Shown: piece by piece, positions 41,121 to 44,038 of the stretch | Numbering within the stretch: position 1 is the stretch's first letter | Layout of the letters: every line of letters begins with the position of its first letter | From: a bacterium | GTDB lineage: Bacteria > SAR324 > XYD2-FULL-50-16 | DNA: 44,038 bases | Reading direction: 5' to 3' | Assembly: GCA_024275165.1 (NCBI GenBank) | Contig: JAJRZQ010000021.1 | Location: 1-44,038 of the forward strand | Notes under the pieces: model-generated | Seen by the model: only the letters and a program-made list of their open reading frames with translations | What the model was told of the DNA's origin: nothing | The model's database searches: none | Translations under genes and position numbers: made by a program

Positions 41121-44038
41121 TTATTTTAGATATTTGTTGATGGTGCTTAAGATTTGTTCTTTATCAAGTTTGACTAACCATTCGTTAAAACCGAAGCGCA
41201 AGCCCTGTTTGATGGTGTCTTGATCCGAGAGGCTGGTTAAGGCCAAAACGGGGAGGTTTTTGTATTTTTCTTGGGCGCGAATGGCCTTGATCAAGCCGAA
41301 GCCGTCTAAGACGGGCATTTCAATGTCGGATAAGACAAGGTCGAAATGCTCTTCTTGTAATTTATCCAAGCCCTTTTGCCCGTCCTCGGCCGTGACGACA
41401 TCCAATCCCACGGAGCTTAAATATTCTTTGACAATGGTCAAAAAGAGGGGGGTATCTTCCACCAGCAAGATTTTGGATTGGGCAATGATGGATTGTTCAA
41501 ACTTGATGCGGTGTAAGGCGTCGGGTTCGCCCATTTCTAAGATGGCATAGAGGTCTAAGAGCAGGGTGATTTTGGTGTCGATTAAGGTAGAACCTAAAAT
41601 TCCCTCTGCCTGAATGGCCCCGGCGGCTACATCAATGTGCATGGTTTTGGTGTCGATCACCTTGTGGATTAAAATTCCTACGGGGATGCGGGTTTCTTTG
41701 GGAATGATGATATGCGCGGTGGTCAACTGGTTGGTTGGTTTTTGAATGGGCAGGTAATCGCTTAAATGCAAGAGCCGCATCTGCTGGCCCCGGTATTCTA
41801 AATATTCTTTATCGCCTACTCGTTGTATGCGCGCAAGTTCCACTTCATCCACCCTTTGAATCAAAGGAATGGTGATGGCAAACTGCTCTTCGGTTCCATT
41901 GTCGAAAACCAGCAAGGATTGCATTTCGGAGGTGAGTTTGCGGTCGGTCAGTTCGGTGGCATGGGCATCGTTTTTGTAATCGGTAAAGAAAAGCTTGTTT
42001 TTTTGCACAAACCCTAAGGTGTCGATAATCATGGCCACGGTTCCATCGCCTAAAATGGTCGCCCCAGAGAATTGGGCCAGATATTTGAGGTATTCGGGCA
42101 TGGGTTTGACGACAATCTCTTCGGAACCCACAATGGAATCGACAATGATCCCGACCTTGTTGATTCCAATGGAGACGATCAGAATCCGCACCGCTTCTTG
42201 CGTGCTGTTACCGGATTCGGTTAGATTGAAGCCGCGTTTTCTTTGTAGGTTTTCATCTTCTTCGCTTTTATGTTCGACCTCGCGAATCGTTTGTTTGTAT
42301 GCGGGGGTTAGGGTGTTTTCGATGCCTAAACCTTCAGCGAGAGAGATGAGGGGGAGCAAGTCGCCGCGGAGTTTCAACACCTCTTTGTTTTGCACAAAAC
42401 CCAACTGGCTGCGGTAATCCTCGGGTTTGAGCATGACCAGTTCTTCTAAATTGATTTGGGGAATGGCAAAGCGCTGTTGCTCGGATTGTACGATGAGGCA
42501 AGAGACAATCGCCATGGTCAAGGGTAAGGTCATCTTAATCTGGGTGCCCTCGCCGATACGAGAGTTGAGCTCTACGGTGCCGCCGATGCTTTCGATATTG
42601 CTGCGCACCACATCCATGCCCACGCCGCGCCCCGAAACAGAAGAAACTTGCTCCGCGGTGGAAAACCCGGGTTTAAAGATGAGTTTGATTTTTTCTCGCA
42701 AAGGGAGGTTTTCTAGCTCTTCAGCCGTGATCAATCCCTTCTCAAAGGCGACCTGGGCAATGCGTTCTCCATCAATCCCCTTGCCGTCATCTTGAATGAG
42801 AATAATGACCTGACCGCTTTCGTGGTAGGCTTTGAGCAAGAGAGTTCCCTGCACGGATTTGCCGGCGGCCTTTCTTTCTTCCGGCATTTCAATGGCATGA
42901 TCGGCGGTGTTGCGAATCATGTGGGTCAAGGGGTCGCTGAGGGCTTCTAAAACGGTTTTGTCGAGTTCGACCTCGCCCCCTTCGGTGCTTAAGGTAATTT
43001 CTTTACCCAATTGGTTCCCCAGTTCTCGAATGAGTCTCGGGAATTTTCCAAATACGGTAGAAACAGGTTGCATGCGGGTATTTAAGATTTCTTCTTGCAA
43101 CTCGGTGGTGACAATGTTGAGGCTTTGCATGATGGACAAAACCCCGGGGTTTTGCTTGCTGATTTTTTCCCCTGTTTGCAAAAGCTGGTTTCTCACCAAA
43201 ACCAATTCTCCCGCCAAATCGACCAATTTATTGAGTTTGCCTACGCTTACACGGATGGACTCTTCTGCTTTTGTCCCTTTGCTGATGGTAGGGGGGGGGG
43301 CGACACTTTTACCCTGCTTGGTTGGGGGAGGCGGCGGCGGAGGGGCTGCCGGAGCTGGAGACGGGGCATTGGCCGGAGCTGGAATAGCGGGTTTTTTCGC
43401 TTCTGTTGGCGTCGTGGGCGCGCCTGTTGCCTTGACCTGATTTTCCGTGATTACATCTAAAAATTTGCCGGTTAAGCTTTCGGGGTCAATTAGGGTGATT
43501 TGGTTGGGGGCGATGGCTAAAGCGTCGGAGGCGTGAGCGGGTTCTAGGATGCTGGCAAAGATGAAGGTAAAGAGCAGGTCATCGCTAATCCCTTCATCTA
43601 AACTGCCCTGCAAGGCCGTATCCAAGTAGGAGTCGATAAAGCGACCGAGTTCTTCTAAGTCGGCAATGAACTGAAAGGGGGTTTTTCCCTTGGCGGTGAT
43701 GTCTCGATTTAAGTACATGGAGGCGGCGTAGAGGTGCATATGCTCTTTTTGCGCCAATGCCAGCTCCTCAGAAGAAATCTTAAAACGGCAAACCCGAGCG
43801 GCAGGCGCTGTCGCGGGTAGGTCGTCGGGGGCGGCCTCTTCGGGTTCGATGTTTTGTGTTTGGGCCTGCACTGCCTGGCGAGGGGTGCCGTCGGCGCCGA
43901 GAGACTCTAATAAGGCGATTTCTTGGGTGATGTCGAGGTTGTTGGAGTTGGCTGAATCATCAATCATTAAATTGAGGCGATCTAACCCGGTTAAAAGCGC
44001 GTCGATATGGGCCTTGGAAAAAATGAGCTTCCCCGTGC
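41121..44038 (-). CDS. cheA: Hybrid chemotaxis histidine kinase CheA, 5' end beyond the window
   Basis: About 972 residues are visible; the frame is open to the window edge, so the ATG at 43967 is internal. The first visible residues (TGKLIFSKAHIDALLTGLDRL) look like the end of an HPt domain, whose His lies outside. Then a spacer of unknown fold (about 60-185), a Pro/Ala-rich linker, dimerisation helix (VGKLNKLVDLAGELVLVRN), HATPase (HMIRNTADHAIEMPEER; IQDDGKGID; GRGVGMDVVRSNI), a CheW-like domain, a second CheW-like domain (about 690-820) and a C-terminal receiver (ILLVEDTPLFL; LVLSDIEMPVLDGF). Such double-CheW-like hybrid kinases occur in several non-enteric groups. A run of ten C residues lies in the Pro linker. 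Confidence 0.93.
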   Translation of the reverse strand, partial: TGKLIFSKAHIDALLTGLDRLNLMIDDSANSNNLDITQEIALLESLGADGTPRQAVQAQTQNIEPEEAAPDDLPATAPAARVCRFKISSEELALAQKEHMHLYAASMYLNRDITAKGKTPFQFIADLEELGRFIDSYLDTALQGSLDEGISDDLLFTFIFASILEPAHASDALAIAPNQITLIDPESLTGKFLDVITENQVKATGAPTTPTEAKKPAIPAPANAPSPAPAAPPPPPPPTKQGKSVAPPPTISKGTKAEESIRVSVGKLNKLVDLAGELVLVRNQLLQTGEKISKQNPGVLSIMQSLNIVTTELQEEILNTRMQPVSTVFGKFPRLIRELGNQLGKEITLSTEGGEVELDKTVLEALSDPLTHMIRNTADHAIEMPEERKAAGKSVQGTLLLKAYHESGQVIILIQDDGKGIDGERIAQVAFEKGLITAEELENLPLREKIKLIFKPGFSTAEQVSSVSGRGVGMDVVRSNIESIGGTVELNSRIGEGTQIKMTLPLTMAIVSCLIVQSEQQRFAIPQINLEELVMLKPEDYRSQLGFVQNKEVLKLRGDLLPLISLAEGLGIENTLTPAYKQTIREVEHKSEEDENLQRKRGFNLTESGNSTQEAVRILIVSIGINKVGIIVDSIVGSEEIVVKPMPEYLKYLAQFSGATILGDGTVAMIIDTLGFVQKNKLFFTDYKNDAHATELTDRKLTSEMQSLLVFDNGTEEQFAITIPLIQRVDEVELARIQRVGDKEYLEYRGQQMRLLHLSDYLPIQKPTNQLTTAHIIIPKETRIPVGILIHKVIDTKTMHIDVAAGAIQAEGILGSTLIDTKITLLLDLYAILEMGEPDALHRIKFEQSIIAQSKILLVEDTPLFLTIVKEYLSSVGLDVVTAEDGQKGLDKLQEEHFDLVLSDIEMPVLDGFGLIKAIRAQEKYKNLPVLALTSLSDQDTIKQGLRFGFNEWLVKLDKEQILSTINKYLK

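Noticed and set aside
1-44038. CRISPR arrays, insertion sequences, rRNA genes
   Set aside because: No regularly spaced direct repeats, intact transposase or rRNA sequence was seen anywhere.

Overview
The window looks like the chromosome of a Gram-negative, motile or surface-sensing bacterium. Evidence: signal-peptide beta-barrel-like proteins, an OmpA-family lipoprotein, a methyl-accepting chemotaxis protein and a che operon. TGA, TAA and TAG are all used as stops and the tRNA genes encode their CCA ends, so the genetic code is standard. I cannot fix the phylum from sequence alone. The GAK gene set, the PgpH-type HD hydrolase and the plant-like DapA suggest a deep proteobacterial or Desulfobacterota-like lineage rather than an enteric one; that is inference.

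Region 1-1611 is accessory: a replication-type winged-helix gene cut by the window edge, an excisionase-like HTH/zinc-finger gene, a 500-base gene-free stretch and tRNA-Leu(CAG). The genes lie on the 3' side of the tRNA, as expected for an element integrated at a tRNA end.

Region 1771-8346 (minus strand) is the most interesting part: a compact seven-gene operon matching the functionally uncharacterised GAK system. In transcription order it encodes a PHP-like metal hydrolase, an amphi-Trp protein, a PhoU-aminoglycoside-phosphotransferase-like fusion, a RimK-like ATP-grasp enzyme, an HprK-related kinase, a second amphi-Trp protein and a CofD-like transferase. An AT-rich region separates it from divergent plus-strand genes: a chemoreceptor, an (alpha/alpha)6-barrel glycosidase and a PHP-glycosyltransferase fusion that overlaps the glycosidase gene.

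Region 16199-25416 is mixed housekeeping: tRNA-Thr(CGT), a VOC protein with an in-frame stop at codon 3, an ACT-domain malic enzyme, tRNA-Arg(CCG), glutamyl-Q tRNA(Asp) synthetase, a GST, an SRPBCC protein, three small envelope proteins, an OmpA-family lipoprotein, an unrecognised protein and an RluA-type pseudouridine synthase. rplU-rpmA follow at 25480-26079.

Region 26099-34069 (minus) is an essential-function operon: PIN-PhoH, rsmB, rpe, ispF, dapE, PgpH-type HD hydrolase and ybeY. It joins RNA processing, isoprenoid and lysine/diaminopimelate synthesis and probable cyclic-di-AMP turnover. A plant-like dapA diverges from it at 34141.

Region 35131-44038 (minus) is a chemosensory operon: hybrid cheA (5' end beyond the window), cheW, cheB, cheR, cheY, then a large multi-receiver PP2C phosphatase/anti-sigma-kinase protein and another stand-alone receiver. 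It has no MCP and no cheZ/C/D, so the output may be partner switching rather than, or as well as, flagellar control.
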